Positions 8,128-14,946 of a stretch of DNA of 41,979 nt are shown one piece after another (the stretch's first letter is position 1; each line of letters starts with the position of its first letter). A model generated the notes under the pieces. It did not search any database. It was not told where the DNA came from and saw only the letters and a list, made by a program, of their open reading frames with translations. The stretch comes from JBEHWX01 sp048498995. Lineage in GTDB: Bacteria; Bacteroidota; Ignavibacteria; OLB7. The translations under genes were made by a program, and so were the position numbers. Where the stretch lies: contig JBEHWX010000050.1 of the NCBI GenBank assembly GCA_048498995.1, positions 1-41,979 of the forward strand. The letters are read 5' to 3'.

Positions 8128-8535
8128 TCAGGCGGGAATGTTCTCGGCCAGTCCGAGCTGCATCGCCGCAAGCAGCAGCGACGGCTCGATGGCCGCGAGG
8201 TCGGCCGACAGGATCGCGCGCCGGACGTTGGCGAACAGCGAGCAGTTTCCCTCGCATCCGACCACCAGGCCGGAGATCTTCTCCCCCTCCTCGGCCACGA
8301 AGATCACCTCGCCGGTCTCGATCCCCACGTAACGCTGAACGTTGTGCAGCTCGAAGTATCCGTGCACCGTCTGGGCCGACAGCAGCGCCAGCCCGTTGTC
8401 CAGCTCGGTCACCGTCAGGACGATCGAGGGGGTCGCGCCGCCGGCGCCGATCGACAGCACGGTCTCGCCGCCGACGCGCTCGAGGTGCGCGCGGAGGAGC
8501 TTGGAGATCGATTCTAGGTCGTTGATTAGCTTCAC
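8128..8535 (-). CDS. Unknown 135-aa protein upstream of ybeY
   Basis: The GTG at 8535 gives VKLINDLESISKLLRAHLE; a TTG at 8577 in the same frame would add 14 less convincing residues. I do not recognise the family. The sequence alternates beta-strand-like stretches (VLSIGAGGATPSIVLTVTEL, the YVGIETGEVIFVAEEG region) and ends with a helix-rich part after VVGCEGNCSLFANVRRAILSA. The CEGNC pair is the only motif-like feature. No signal peptide or membrane segment, so probably cytoplasmic. The short spacing to ybeY suggests one operon. Codon use matches its neighbours. Confidence 0.65.
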   Translation of the reverse strand: MKLINDLESISKLLRAHLERVGGETVLSIGAGGATPSIVLTVTELDNGLALLSAQTVHGYFELHNVQRYVGIETGEVIFVAEEGEKISGLVVGCEGNCSLFANVRRAILSADLAAIEPSLLLAAMQLGLAENIPA

Positions 8536-8631
8536 GTCTGATCGCGGTTTCTGGGCCTGGAAGGGGGGTCCGAGCAACGGACCCGGAAAGGGGCCGGTGA
8601 AAGATGCCCTTCCCTCGCCGGCGCTCGTGGT

Positions 8632-8639
8632 GAAATATA
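8632..8639 (-). promoter_or_regulatory. Possible -10/-7 element of the unknown gene-ybeY unit
   Basis: On the minus strand TATATTTC (8639-8632) differs by one base from the Bacteroidota -7 element TAnnTTTG and sits in the only AT-rich patch of the region. A TTTTCA lies 19 nt upstream. The leader would be about 95 nt. Confidence 0.35.
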
Positions 8640-8742
8640 GGCGGAAGTGTCGTGACTATGAAAACGGCCACGACGAAATCCCCCCACCATCCCGCCTCCC
8701 CGGTCGCCGACGGCGCGCGGAATCCGCCCCGCCGAATCGAGG

Positions 8743-8845
8743 CTCCCGGATCGCCCCGCTCTCCCGGATCGCCCCGCTCTCCCGGATCGCCCCGCTCTCC
8801 CGGATCGCCCCGCTCTCCCGGATCGCCCCGCTCTCCCGGATCGCC
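8743..8845. repeat. 18-bp tandem array, five perfect copies plus a partial one
   Basis: CTCCCGGATCGCCCCGCT is repeated without a mismatch at 8743-8760, 8761-8778, 8779-8796, 8797-8814 and 8815-8832; a sixth copy (8833-8845) matches for 13 bases and then diverges. It lies between the terminator of the small membrane-protein gene and the promoter candidate of the unknown gene-ybeY unit. The minus strand carries GGGG and GGG runs separated by 5-6 nt, a quadruplex-compatible pattern. Reading frames through it encode only low-complexity SPGSPR or RAGRSG runs and are not called as genes. Confidence 0.95.
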
Positions 8846-8865
8846 GCTTCCGCATCGGGACTCCC

Positions 8866-8910
8866 GGAAACGACGACGCGGCCCCGGAGTACAGCCCGGA
8901 GCCGCGTCGT
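8866..8910 (-). terminator. Terminator, minus strand
   Basis: A long stem (ACGACGCGGC at 8873-8882 with GCCGCGTCGT at 8901-8910, extended by CCGG/CCGG after one mismatch) has a loop of about 7 nt. On the minus strand it runs into CGTCGTTTCC. It probably ends the transcript of the 85-aa gene, about 120 bp downstream of its stop. The spacer 8911-9033 shows nothing else. Confidence 0.7.
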
Positions 8911-9033
8911 TACCATATGGCATTCGCGATAGTTCCGCGAGATCACTTCGTCACCACGCTCCGGAGCTCCGGATCGCGACGACCGACGTGGCGCCGCACG
9001 GAAGCGGGCGCCCCGACACGTGGCCGATCGTGA

Positions 9034-9291
9034 TTACTCCGAGCGGGTGCCGCCGCCACGGGTGGTCAGCGCCACGATCACGATGATGAACACCGCGATG
9101 ATCACCCAGACCCACCACATCGTATACCAGCCGCCGGCGCCCGCGCCGGATCCATGCATGTTGATGTCCACGTTCACATCCTTCGGCGCGTCCTGCGCGA
9201 AGGCGGTCACCGCCGACAGGAGAAACGCCTGCAGCATCACCACCGGCATCAGCATCTTGCCCACAAGAGTATTCTGACGAGCTTCGTTCAT
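9034..9291 (-). CDS. Small membrane protein, function unknown
   Basis: 85 aa. The N-terminus looks like a signal peptide (hydrophobic LMPVVMLQAFLLSAVTAFA, cleavage before QDAP). It is followed by a short polar and Gly-rich stretch (DVNVDINMHGSGAGAGG) and one strongly hydrophobic segment, WYTMWWVWVIIAVFIIVIVA, ending in basic TRGGGTRSE. That predicts a short periplasmic segment and one C-terminal anchor. GAGG lies about 7 nt before the ATG, and a TTATCAT box lies in the AT-rich sequence upstream (9292-9366). Similar Trp-rich mini-proteins occur in related genomes, but I cannot name a family. It stands alone between two terminators or promoters. Confidence 0.65.
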   Translation of the reverse strand: MNEARQNTLVGKMLMPVVMLQAFLLSAVTAFAQDAPKDVNVDINMHGSGAGAGGWYTMWWVWVIIAVFIIVIVALTTRGGGTRSE

Positions 9292-9441
9292 CTCGGTACC
9301 TCATTCACGGTTGATTGATGATAACACACCTTCATCGGAGTCCATCGTAACGCATCCCGAAGCGTCATGACCCCTTCGAACCGGCATCACTCAATTACCG
9401 TGCCGCTCCGGTACCGACGTTTCGCCACATGGCCGGGCCCG

Positions 9442-10251
9442 TTACAGATAGAACGCAGGACGACGATCGGCAAGGATATCGTTGTAGAGGTTGAACGACT
9501 TGTCGCGCGTCCGGAACGGCTCCACCTCGGCGGTGATCACCTCCTCGCTCTCGACGCCGGCCACCGCCAGCACCTTGCCGTTCATCGCCGTGATCTGGCT
9601 CTCGCCGCTGAAGGTGAGGGTCTCGCCGCCATGGCTCTCGCTACCGGAGCGGTTGGCCGTCACCGCTATCACCTTGTTCTCCAGCGCGCGGGTCCCCATC
9701 GTCGGTCCCCAGAGCGCCTTGGCCGCCACCAGGTTCGAGGGATGGGCCAGCACGTCGGCGCCGCGAAGCGCGAGGGTTCGGCTCGACTCCGGGAAGCGCC
9801 AGTCGTAGCAGATCATGGTGCCGTAGCGGATCCCTTCCCACTCGACCACGAAGAATCCGGTATCCCCCTCGGCGAAGACCGTCCGCTCCTTATAGAAGAG
9901 GTGGGTCTTCCGGTAGACGCTCCAGCTTCCGTCCGGCAGCGCGATGAAGGCGGAGTTGAACAGGCGCCCCCGCTCGTCCCGCTCGGCGAACCCGCCGATG
10001 ACCACTCTCCCCCCGCGGGCGGCGTCCTCGAGCATCCAGCGGCAGAACTCCCCCTGGCCGGCCACCTCGGCGAGCGGGGCAAGCTCCTCCGGGTCGACGA
10101 AGAAATAGCCGGTGGAGGCAAGCTCCGGGATCACCAGCAGATCGGTCCGGATGCCGTCGGCCAGGCTCGCGATGCGGGCGAGATTCCAGGCCACATCCGC
10201 GCGGCGGGGAGCGAACTGAAGTGCGGAGACCCGTATTGTGCGATCGTTCAT
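9442..10251 (-). CDS. Carbon-nitrogen hydrolase (nitrilase superfamily amidase)
   Basis: 269 aa, single nitrilase domain. The catalytic triad is readable: Glu in LLVIPELASTGYFF (about residue 43), Lys in YRKTHLFYKE (about 114) and Cys in YGTMICYDWRFPES (about 148). The C-terminal NRSGSESHGGETLTFSGES stretch is also typical. Such enzymes hydrolyse omega-amides, N-carbamoyl or other non-peptide amides; the exact substrate cannot be read here. YafV-like omega-amidases are a near match in length and layout, as are generic N-carbamoylputrescine-type amidases. Transcribed divergently from the M23 peptidase gene across an AT-rich spacer. The ATG at 10251 gives MNDRTIRVSALQF; its ribosome site is weak. 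Confidence 0.88.
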   Translation of the reverse strand: MNDRTIRVSALQFAPRRADVAWNLARIASLADGIRTDLLVIPELASTGYFFVDPEELAPLAEVAGQGEFCRWMLEDAARGGRVVIGGFAERDERGRLFNSAFIALPDGSWSVYRKTHLFYKERTVFAEGDTGFFVVEWEGIRYGTMICYDWRFPESSRTLALRGADVLAHPSNLVAAKALWGPTMGTRALENKVIAVTANRSGSESHGGETLTFSGESQITAMNGKVLAVAGVESEEVITAEVEPFRTRDKSFNLYNDILADRRPAFYL

Positions 10252-10261
10252 GAGAATTCGG

Positions 10262-10315
10262 TCAGAAATCGAAATAAATCCCGATTAAAAAGATTTAAGG
10301 GAAAGAATATACAAG
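10262..10315. promoter_or_regulatory. AT-rich divergent promoter region
   Basis: A 50-bp AT-rich island in GC-rich surroundings separates the amidase and M23 genes. On the plus strand TTAAAA is followed after 16 nt by TATACA. On the minus strand TTG(TATATTC) and TAAATC-type boxes lie in the same patch. Exact start sites cannot be assigned. The rest of the M23 leader (10316-10494) shows no gene. Confidence 0.4.
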
Positions 10316-10494
10316 GTTGCCCGCTCTACGGCGTCCACCTATCTGTCCCGCACGGCCGCCAGGCCAATACCGGTGCCTCGCACGAGGCGCCTCGCCGATA
10401 TCCAAAATCCCGACGGACACGCACACTCCGGAGCGTCCCGGCCAGAACAGGCCAGCGGAGCGGCGCGTCTTCATCTCCCACGATTCCAGGATCT

Positions 10495-11472
10495 ATGCGT
10501 CAGTATTTCGAGCACCCCCTGTTTGCGCTTTTGATCATCGCGTTCGGATTTGCACTTCACCTGACGACCCGGTCGTTGGGCGTAGCCTCCCCCTCCTCGG
10601 AGATCAGCCTGTTCGGCGCCTCGCCGCTCGACTCGCTGCGTCGCGAGTCGGCCAGGATCGAGAACCGGATCGAATATCTGACCCGGCTGGACAACGAGCT
10701 CCAGGAGAGCGTTCCGGCCAACGGCGTCAGCCGCCAGGTCCAGGACCTGTCGACGCAGATCGGGCTGATCGAGCGGCACATCGGCAATGCCGGTGTCGTC
10801 GAGACGGCCGATCTCGAGCAGCCGCAGTTGACCGCGGTGCTTACCCAGCAGGAGAAGTATGCCGCCGCGCTGAGCCATCTGGTGGACATGCGCCAGCAGA
10901 TGATCGGCGCGATCCCCGACCTGACGCCGACCACCGGCATCTTCAGCTCCGGCTTCGGGGAGCGCATCCATCCGGTGACCGGCGTCCGCCGCAAGCACAC
11001 CGGCGTCGATCTGGCCGCCCCGAAGGGAACGCCGATCACCGCCGCCAGCTCCGGCACCGTGATCTTCGCCGGCGTGAAGTCCGGCTACGGCAACACGGTG
11101 ATGATCGACCATGGCTACGGCTACACGACCCTCTACGGACACTCCTCGAAGCTCCTGGTCAAGGTCGGGGACAAGGTCACCAAGGGGGATGAGATCGCCC
11201 TTGTCGGCTCCACCGGCGTCTCGACCGGCCCCCATCTCCACTACGAGGTGATCGTCGACAGCACGAAGATCAACCCGATGGCGTTCCTCCGCCAGCCTCC
11301 GGTGATGATCGCCTCGGCCAAGACGGCTCCCGCGCCGGAGACGACGACGACGCTGGCGGCCAACGCCAAGAAGAGCGGGAAGAAGCCGGCCCTCGCGGCC
11401 AAAAAGGGAACCAAGACGCCGGCCGGCGGATCGCTCGCGGCCATCTTCGGCTCCGAGAAGGGGCAGATGTAA
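10495..11472 (+). CDS. M23 family peptidoglycan endopeptidase, membrane-anchored
   Basis: 325 aa from the ATG at 10495, chosen because CAGGA lies 6 nt upstream and the protein then begins with a membrane anchor (ALLIIAFGFALHLTT, about 11-25). A coiled-coil-like region (about 45-135) precedes the LytM domain: GFGERIHPVTGVRRKHTGVDLAAP with zinc ligands H168 and D172, and STGPHLHY with H247 and H249. All catalytic residues are present, so it should be an active cell-wall endopeptidase rather than an EnvC-type activator. The tail (about 290-325) is Lys/Ala-rich and low-complexity. The longer open frame upstream overlaps the amidase gene and was rejected. An 8-bp hairpin (11480-11498) follows the stop without a T-run. 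Confidence 0.93.
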   Translation: MRQYFEHPLFALLIIAFGFALHLTTRSLGVASPSSEISLFGASPLDSLRRESARIENRIEYLTRLDNELQESVPANGVSRQVQDLSTQIGLIERHIGNAGVVETADLEQPQLTAVLTQQEKYAAALSHLVDMRQQMIGAIPDLTPTTGIFSSGFGERIHPVTGVRRKHTGVDLAAPKGTPITAASSGTVIFAGVKSGYGNTVMIDHGYGYTTLYGHSSKLLVKVGDKVTKGDEIALVGSTGVSTGPHLHYEVIVDSTKINPMAFLRQPPVMIASAKTAPAPETTTTLAANAKKSGKKPALAAKKGTKTPAGGSLAAIFGSEKGQM

Positions 11473-11479
11473 GCCTCGG

Positions 11480-11498
11480 GATCCTGACGATCAGGATC
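11480..11498 (+). terminator. Weak hairpin after the M23 gene
   Basis: GATCCTGA-CGA-TCAGGATC is a perfect 8-bp stem starting 8 nt after the stop. No T-run follows, so it may only protect the 3' end. Confidence 0.35.
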
Positions 11499-11575
11499 GG
11501 CACCGGGCCGGCGCCCGACGCGCCGCCGACGCCCGACGCACTCGCGCGGCCGGTGCCTCGAATCCTCCCTCGACA

Positions 11576-11600
11576 TTCGCGCGAGAATCTCCCGCGCGAA
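11576..11600. other. Inverted repeat upstream of the purH promoter
   Basis: TTCGCGCGAGA (11576-11586) and TCCCGCGCGAA (11590-11600) pair over 11 positions with one mismatch around a 3-nt loop. It lies about 58 bp before the TATATTTG element. It could be an operator-like palindrome or a late terminator of the M23 transcript. No other feature was seen in 11499-11657. Confidence 0.35.
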
Positions 11601-11657
11601 GAGCGTACATGGATCCCCTCCGGCATCGGCTCGCCCCGATCGCTGGAGGGGATTTTC

Positions 11658-11665
11658 TATATTTG
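11658..11665 (+). promoter_or_regulatory. Bacteroidota-type -7 element (TATATTTG) before purH
   Basis: TATATTTG matches the TAnnTTTG -7 consensus of Bacteroidota housekeeping promoters exactly. No clear -33 TTG is seen at the expected distance. The purH leader would be about 105 nt. Confidence 0.45.
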
Positions 11666-11778
11666 CGCGCCTCCGTCCCCGGAGCCCGCGCACTCCCCGA
11701 CGCACGCGGTGGAGCGCTTCGACCGGCACCCGGGCATGGAGGATTCCTCGTCGCATCTCAATACCCTCTGCCTCAACT

Positions 11779-13404
11779 ATGCTTACGATTTCCCGCGCCC
11801 TCCTGAGTGTTTACGACAAGACCGGCATCGTCGACTTCGCCCACAACCTCGCCGACAGCGGCGTCGAGATCCTCTCGACCGGCGGCACCGCCCGCGCGCT
11901 CCGCGAGGCCGGCATCGCGGTGGTCGACGTCAGCGACGTCACCGGCTTTCCGGAGATCATGGAGGGGCGCGTCAAGACGCTCCACCCGCTGATCCACGGC
12001 GGCCTGCTCGGCCGGCTCGACAGCGAGCTTCACCTGGAGGCGATGCGGTCGCACGGCATCCAGTCGATCGATCTTGTCGCGATCAATCTCTACCCGTTCG
12101 AGCGGACGGTGAACACGCCGGGGGCGACGCACGAGGAGATCATCGAGCAGATCGACATCGGCGGCCCGGCGATGCTCCGCGCCTCGGCCAAGAACTACAG
12201 GTTCACCACGGTGGTGACCAGCCCGGAGCACTACGATCGTATCATCCGCGAAATGCGCTCCTCCGGCGGCTCGGTCTCCGACGAGACCCGGATGATGCTG
12301 GCCCGCGAGGCGTTCACCCTCACCGCGCATTACGACGCGATGATCTCCCGCTACTTCACCGGCATCACCTCCGGCGCCCCCGGAGCCCAGGCCGCCGGCC
12401 ATGCGGCCAATCAGGCCGCCGCACAGGCGCCGGCCGCGGCTCCGCATCCGACCGAGGGAGCCTTCGGGGAGAGCTTCCAGCTCCGCCTGCCGCGCGAGCA
12501 GTCGCTCCGCTACGGCGAGAACCCGCATCAGGGAGCCGCGCTCTTCGGCGCCTTCGGCGAGATCTTCCGCCAGCTCCACGGCAAGGAGCTCAGCTACAAC
12601 AACATCCTCGACATCGACGCGGCCGCCAAGCTGGTGATGGAGTTCGAGGAGCCGACCGTGGTGATCGTCAAGCACAACAACCCGTGCGGCGTCGGCAGCG
12701 GCGCCAGCCTCCGCGAGGCGTGGGAGAAGGCGTTCGCCACCGACACCAAGTCCGCCTTCGGCGGCATCGTCGCGGTGAACCGTCCGCTCGACCTGGCGAC
12801 GGCCGAGGCGATCAACACGATCTTCACCGAGGTGCTCATCGCCCCGGCCTTCGATGACGATACCATGGAGCTGCTGCGCAAGAAGCGGGACCGCCGCCTG
12901 ATCGCCGCCGACATGGGGGCGCTTTCCGCGGCGCTCTCGACCGAGCAGATCCGCTCGGTGGCCGGCGGCATGCTGGTGCAGACGGCCGACAACGCGCTGG
13001 TGGACCAGGGGGCGATGCGCGTGGTGACCACGCGCCAGCCGGAGGAGGCGGAGAAGCGCGCGCTGATGTACGCCTGGCGCGTGGCCAAGCATGTGAAGTC
13101 CAACGCCATCGTCTACGCCGCCGAGGATCGCACGCTCGGCATCGGCGCCGGACAGATGTCCCGCGTCGATTCGGCGATGATCGCCGCGCGCAAGGCGGAG
13201 GCGGCCGGGCTCGACCTGCGCGGCTCGGCGGTCGCCTCCGACGCGTTCTTCCCCTTCGCCGACGGACTGCTGGAGGCGGTCGAGGCCGGCGCCACGTCGG
13301 TGATCCAGCCGGGCGGCTCCGTGCGGGACAACGAGGTGATCGAGGCGGCCGATCAGCACAACATCGCGATGGTGATGACCGGCATGCGCCACTTCCGGCA
13401 CTGA
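11779..13404 (+). CDS. purH: Bifunctional AICAR transformylase / IMP cyclohydrolase
   Basis: Carries out the last two steps of de novo IMP synthesis. 541 aa, slightly longer than the usual ~515. The N-terminal cyclohydrolase domain shows LLSVYDKTGIVDFA, STGGTARALR, the GFPEIMEGRVKTLHP region and AINLYPFE. The transformylase domain shows LRYGENPHQGAALF, IVKHNNPCGVG, KSAFGGIVAVNRPLD, GAGQMSRVDSAMIA, ASDAFFPFADGL, VIQPGGSVRDNEVI and the terminal MTGMRHFRH. The extra length is an Ala-rich linker (about 195-232, PGAQAAGHAANQAAAQ) between the domains, unusual but harmless-looking. The ATG at 11779 gives MLTISRALLSVYDK; no strong ribosome site. Monocistronic, with a strong terminator at 13429. Confidence 0.97.
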   Translation: MLTISRALLSVYDKTGIVDFAHNLADSGVEILSTGGTARALREAGIAVVDVSDVTGFPEIMEGRVKTLHPLIHGGLLGRLDSELHLEAMRSHGIQSIDLVAINLYPFERTVNTPGATHEEIIEQIDIGGPAMLRASAKNYRFTTVVTSPEHYDRIIREMRSSGGSVSDETRMMLAREAFTLTAHYDAMISRYFTGITSGAPGAQAAGHAANQAAAQAPAAAPHPTEGAFGESFQLRLPREQSLRYGENPHQGAALFGAFGEIFRQLHGKELSYNNILDIDAAAKLVMEFEEPTVVIVKHNNPCGVGSGASLREAWEKAFATDTKSAFGGIVAVNRPLDLATAEAINTIFTEVLIAPAFDDDTMELLRKKRDRRLIAADMGALSAALSTEQIRSVAGGMLVQTADNALVDQGAMRVVTTRQPEEAEKRALMYAWRVAKHVKSNAIVYAAEDRTLGIGAGQMSRVDSAMIAARKAEAAGLDLRGSAVASDAFFPFADGLLEAVEAGATSVIQPGGSVRDNEVIEAADQHNIAMVMTGMRHFRH

Positions 13405-13428
13405 TCCACGGTTCCGATGATGCATGAC

Positions 13429-13481
13429 GCCGGCCATCCCCTCCCCGCTCCGTCGGGAGGAGATGGCCGGCAACGTTTTCC
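13429..13481 (+). terminator. Terminator after purH
   Basis: A 17-bp inverted repeat with one mismatch (GCCGGCCATCCCCTCCC at 13429-13445, GGGAGGAGATGGCCGGC at 13455-13471) is followed by AACGTTTTCC. It starts 24 nt after the purH stop. Confidence 0.85.
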
Positions 13482-13529
13482 ACGCATCCGCGCGGCTCCC
13501 TGGCCGCGGATCGCCCCACGAAGAGCACG

Positions 13530-14360
13530 ATGCACCTGATTCGCCTGATCCACTGGAATGCCGCGGAGGCCGCCGAGAAGGGAGCGCGCCTTGCCTCGGC
13601 CGGCCATCGGGTGATCCACCAGCCGCCCAGGAGCGCCGCCGACGCGGTCCCCCGCTCCGGAGAGCGTCCGGACGTGGTGGTGATCGACCTGAGCCGGTCG
13701 CCGGCGCGTGGCCGCTACATCGCCATGGAGCTCCGCGCGCGCCAGGCAAGCTGCGACATCCCGATCATCTTCCTGGACGGGGCGCCGGAGAAGGTGGCCC
13801 AGGCGCTGGAGTTCGTTCCCGCCGCCCTGAGCACCACGACCGATCGGCTCCCGGCCACCATCGCCTCGGTCATCGCCGCTCCGCCGGTACCGGCCGGCGC
13901 CGCGCCACGCGCCCTCGGCTGGGCGCACCGTCCGCTGGCCGAGAAGCTCGGCATCACCGCCGGCGTCCGCGTCTCCCTGATCGATCCTCCCGACGGCTTC
14001 GTCGACCTGCTCGGCGATCTACCCGAGGGGGTCATGATCCGGAACGGCGCGAGCCGGAGCGCCGATATCGTGATCTGGTTCGTCGAGAGCGCGGCCGAGC
14101 TGGCCGGCCGCATCGCCGGGCTCGCCGAGCTGGCGGCCGACCTCCGCTTCTGGATCGCCTGGCCCAAGCAGGGCACCCGGAAAAGCTCCCGGCGAGGTCT
14201 CCGCCACATGACCGACCTTTCCATGAACGTGGTCCGCGAGGCGGCCGGCGCCATGGATCTGACCGAATACAAGATCTGCTCGATCGACGAAGTCTGGTCG
14301 GCCATGGCCCTTGCGCCGCGCGGCGGCCTCCGCCCCCGGCGTCCGGCATCGCGCCGCTGA
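13530..14360 (+). CDS. Receiver-like domain fused to a DUF3052 domain
   Basis: 276 aa. Residues about 1-120 resemble a CheY-like fold: MHLIRLIHWN first strand, PDVVVIDLSRSPARG with Asp after the third strand at the phospho-acceptor position, and CDIPIIFLDG. The usual acidic pair after strand 1 and the terminal Lys are not evident, so it may be a pseudo-receiver. Residues about 128-265 match DUF3052 as I know it: LAEKLGITAGVRVSLIDPPDGF, IVIWFVESAAELAGRI, the FWIAWPKQGTRK region with the usual W/PK motif, and KICSIDEVWSAM. DUF3052 is normally a stand-alone protein of about 140 aa of unknown function. Alone between the purH terminator and the 76-aa gene. Confidence 0.75.
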   Translation: MHLIRLIHWNAAEAAEKGARLASAGHRVIHQPPRSAADAVPRSGERPDVVVIDLSRSPARGRYIAMELRARQASCDIPIIFLDGAPEKVAQALEFVPAALSTTTDRLPATIASVIAAPPVPAGAAPRALGWAHRPLAEKLGITAGVRVSLIDPPDGFVDLLGDLPEGVMIRNGASRSADIVIWFVESAAELAGRIAGLAELAADLRFWIAWPKQGTRKSSRRGLRHMTDLSMNVVREAAGAMDLTEYKICSIDEVWSAMALAPRGGLRPRRPASRR

Positions 14361-14558
14361 GCGCTCACCGCATCTTCTCGCATACTCTCTCTGCCGCGCA
14401 TCGAACGACGGCGCCCGGAAATTTGGGCACCAACGTTGCATGCTATCCTCGTCGTGGGCACGCGCGCTCGTGATGAAGTCGTGATGAAGATCGATCACGG
14501 ACGCGATGCCATACGGAACGAACTGGACGCAACAGGGAAATCAGGCAGGAGGTGTGAG

Positions 14559-14789
14559 ATGCGGGAACGGTCGCAGCAGGAGATCAACGAGATCGGCTTC
14601 AAGGCATTGGTGACGGCGCTGGGACGGGAGGACGCGATCAGGTTCATCGAACAGTTCTCCCCGGGGACGCGCGGACGCTCCTCGACCACGAGCGAGCCGG
14701 AGCAGACGCTCCCGGCCTACTCGCCGGCGGAGATTCACGAGCTGATCCGCGGCATGCAGGAGCCGACCGATCAGGCCCATCTTCTCTGA
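14559..14789 (+). CDS. Small 76-aa protein of unknown function
   Basis: The ATG at 14559 is preceded by AGGAGGTG at ideal distance, which sets the start against an upstream in-frame extension to 14436. The N-terminal half, EINEIGFKALVTALGREDAIRFIEQFSPG, resembles small bacterial proteins with an I.GL.AL...LG...A.RFL.QF pattern that I recall as widespread and uncharacterised; some lie beside toxin genes. No partner is adjacent here. The C-terminal half is polar and ends PTDQAHLL. The stop codon lies in the loop of a small hairpin (CTTCTC-TGA-GAGAAG, 14781-14795), directly before the 14803 tandem array. TATCCT at 14444 is a weak promoter candidate. Confidence 0.7.
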   Translation: MRERSQQEINEIGFKALVTALGREDAIRFIEQFSPGTRGRSSTTSEPEQTLPAYSPAEIHELIRGMQEPTDQAHLL

Positions 14790-14802
14790 GAGAAGCGGGG
14801 CC

Positions 14803-14945
14803 CGGGAAGATTCGGAGTCGGGAAGATTCGGAGTCGGGAAGATTCGGAGTCGGGAACGATGCGGAGTCGGGAACGATGCGGAGTCGGGAACGATGCGGAG
14901 TCGGGAAGATCCGGATGGGAACGATGCGGAGTCGGAGGATTCCGG
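14803..14945. repeat. 16/17-bp tandem array with two unit types
   Basis: Three exact copies of CGGGAAGATTCGGAGT (14803-14850) are followed by three exact copies of CGGGAACGATGCGGAGT (14851-14901) and then three degenerate units (14902-14945). The array fills the space between two convergent genes and ends 2 bp before the permease stop codon. Confidence 0.95.
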
Positions 14946-14946
14946 C

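Noticed and set aside
8532..8946. Frames through the 18-bp array on both strands
   Set aside because: Open only because the repeat lacks stops; low-complexity products and no ribosome site.
14411..14432. Hairpin-like GGCGCCC...GGGCACC as terminator of the DUF3052 gene
   Set aside because: Short imperfect stem with AACGTTG tail; not distinguishable from background.
14803..14945. CRISPR array
   Set aside because: Units are 16-17 bp directly adjacent with no spacers and no cas genes.
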